Positions 12,189 to 12,571 of a stretch of DNA of 12,571 bases are shown piece by piece; position 1 is the stretch's first letter, and each line of letters begins with the position of its first letter. Below the pieces are notes generated by a model. The model was given only the letters and a program-made list of their open reading frames with translations. It made no database searches and was not told the origin of the DNA. The DNA comes from an uncultured Erysipelotrichaceae bacterium (GTDB lineage: Bacteria > Bacillota_I > Bacilli_A > RFN20 > CAG-826): the NCBI GenBank assembly GCA_946612405.1, contig CAMOEQ010000017.1, positions 1 to 12,571 on the forward strand, in the 5' to 3' direction. Both the position numbers and the translations under genes were made by a program.

Positions 12189-12571
12189 TCAATCTTCCTC
12201 TTCGTAATAATACGAGCAATCGATGCCTTTTAGGAATAGCTCTCTATCATTAATGTTGTCGGTTAAAGCGCCACTGAGCAGTCTATGAATTGGCTGTGGA
12301 TTAGACGGACTAGCTTTCATAGCATCCATATAATCATTTTTTTCAATTTTTGACCAATCAACACACTTTGAAAGTCTATTTATGAGCAATAAATCCAACC
12401 AAATTCTAGTTGATCTTCCATTGCCTTCCATGAATGGATGGGCAATATTCATTTCAATATATTTATCCACTATTTCTGAAAAAGTAGTATCAGGCATCTT
12501 GTCAATATCGCTTAACACTTGTGGCAAGAAATCGCCATTAGCAAAAGTGAATCCACCTTTAGAAATGGTTT
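12189..12571 (-). CDS. Fic family protein adenylyltransferase, C-terminal part (cut by window edge)
   Basis: The frame is open to the window edge, so the N-terminus lies outside. The visible 126 residues begin TISKGGFTFANGDFLPQVL, which is the substrate-binding flap region of Fic proteins. The catalytic FIC motif HPFMEGNGRSTR is complete (12405-12440). Fic enzymes transfer AMP from ATP to a hydroxyl group on a target protein. The C-terminus ends SYYYEEED: Ser and Glu in the spacing of the (S/T)xxxE(G/N) inhibitory helix (12198-12215), as in class III Fic proteins such as that of Neisseria meningitidis, where the Glu blocks productive ATP binding. The usual last Gly/Asn is Glu here. Targets known for that class include DNA gyrase; here this is inference. 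It ends in TGA and converges on the shared terminator. Confidence 0.9.
   Translation of the reverse strand, partial: TISKGGFTFANGDFLPQVLSDIDKMPDTTFSEIVDKYIEMNIAHPFMEGNGRSTRIWLDLLLINRLSKCVDWSKIEKNDYMDAMKASPSNPQPIHRLLSGALTDNINDRELFLKGIDCSYYYEEED

Noticed and set aside
12525..12527. TTG as the start codon of the fic gene
   Set aside because: The frame continues upstream to the window edge with convincing Fic sequence (TISKGGFTFANGDF), so the true start is outside the window.

Overview
The window is A+T-rich bacterial DNA with tight, co-directional gene packing, AGGAGG-type ribosome sites, TTGnnn/TATAAT promoters and short hairpin-plus-T-tract terminators. These traits, and the kinds of protein present (a YqeY homologue, a DegV protein, paired TrkA proteins with TrkH, an AbrB-like regulator, a type-B carboxylesterase), suggest a low-GC Bacillota, perhaps an Erysipelotrichia- or Mollicutes-related gut lineage; this placement is inference. 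Two genes end in TGA, and the only tRNA seen is tRNA-Trp with anticodon CCA. The standard code is therefore more likely than the mycoplasma code.

Layout. (1) 1-74, minus: tRNA-Trp with its own promoter at 90-118. (2) 8281 down to 127, minus: nine close or overlapping genes. In transcription order they are a short GNAT-like protein, a membrane-anchored type-B carboxylesterase, a terminator-like hairpin, a DPM1-type glycosyltransferase with a GtrA-like tail, a DegV-family lipid-binding protein, an alpha/beta hydrolase with a Cys nucleophile, two TrkA-type nucleotide-binding proteins, the potassium channel subunit TrkH, and YqeY. The last three junctions are TAATG, TAATG and a 2-nt gap, so the potassium genes and yqeY look translationally coupled. 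(3) 8425-9165, plus: an MgtC/SapB membrane protein, divergent from the long operon across a 143-bp region holding a perfect TTTTGCAA palindrome. It ends at a strong hairpin terminator. (4) 10941 down to 9223, minus: a three-gene operon of AbrB/SpoVT-like regulator, ABC ATPase and ABC-2 type permease, with a triple GTAAGA repeat between the likely promoter and the regulator's start codon. (5) 11089-12120, plus: a membrane diguanylate cyclase, followed by a terminator. (6) 12571 down to 12189, minus: the C-terminal part of a Fic AMP-transferase, cut by the window edge, with a C-terminal self-inhibitory helix motif.

Working together: the long operon joins a Trk/Ktr-type potassium importer and its RCK-like regulatory proteins to envelope and lipid functions (glycosyl transfer from or onto a lipid carrier, fatty-acid binding, membrane-tethered esterases). 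The rest looks like a set of independent small regulatory or stress units (MgtC, ABC export, c-di-GMP, Fic). No mobile element, CRISPR array, phage gene or defence island is visible, and no gene-free stretch exceeds 300 bases. No clearly new system is present. The most unusual items are the asymmetric TrkA pair, the Cys-nucleophile hydrolase, the repeat-marked AbrB leader, the hairpin abutting the glycosyltransferase start, and the self-inhibited Fic protein.
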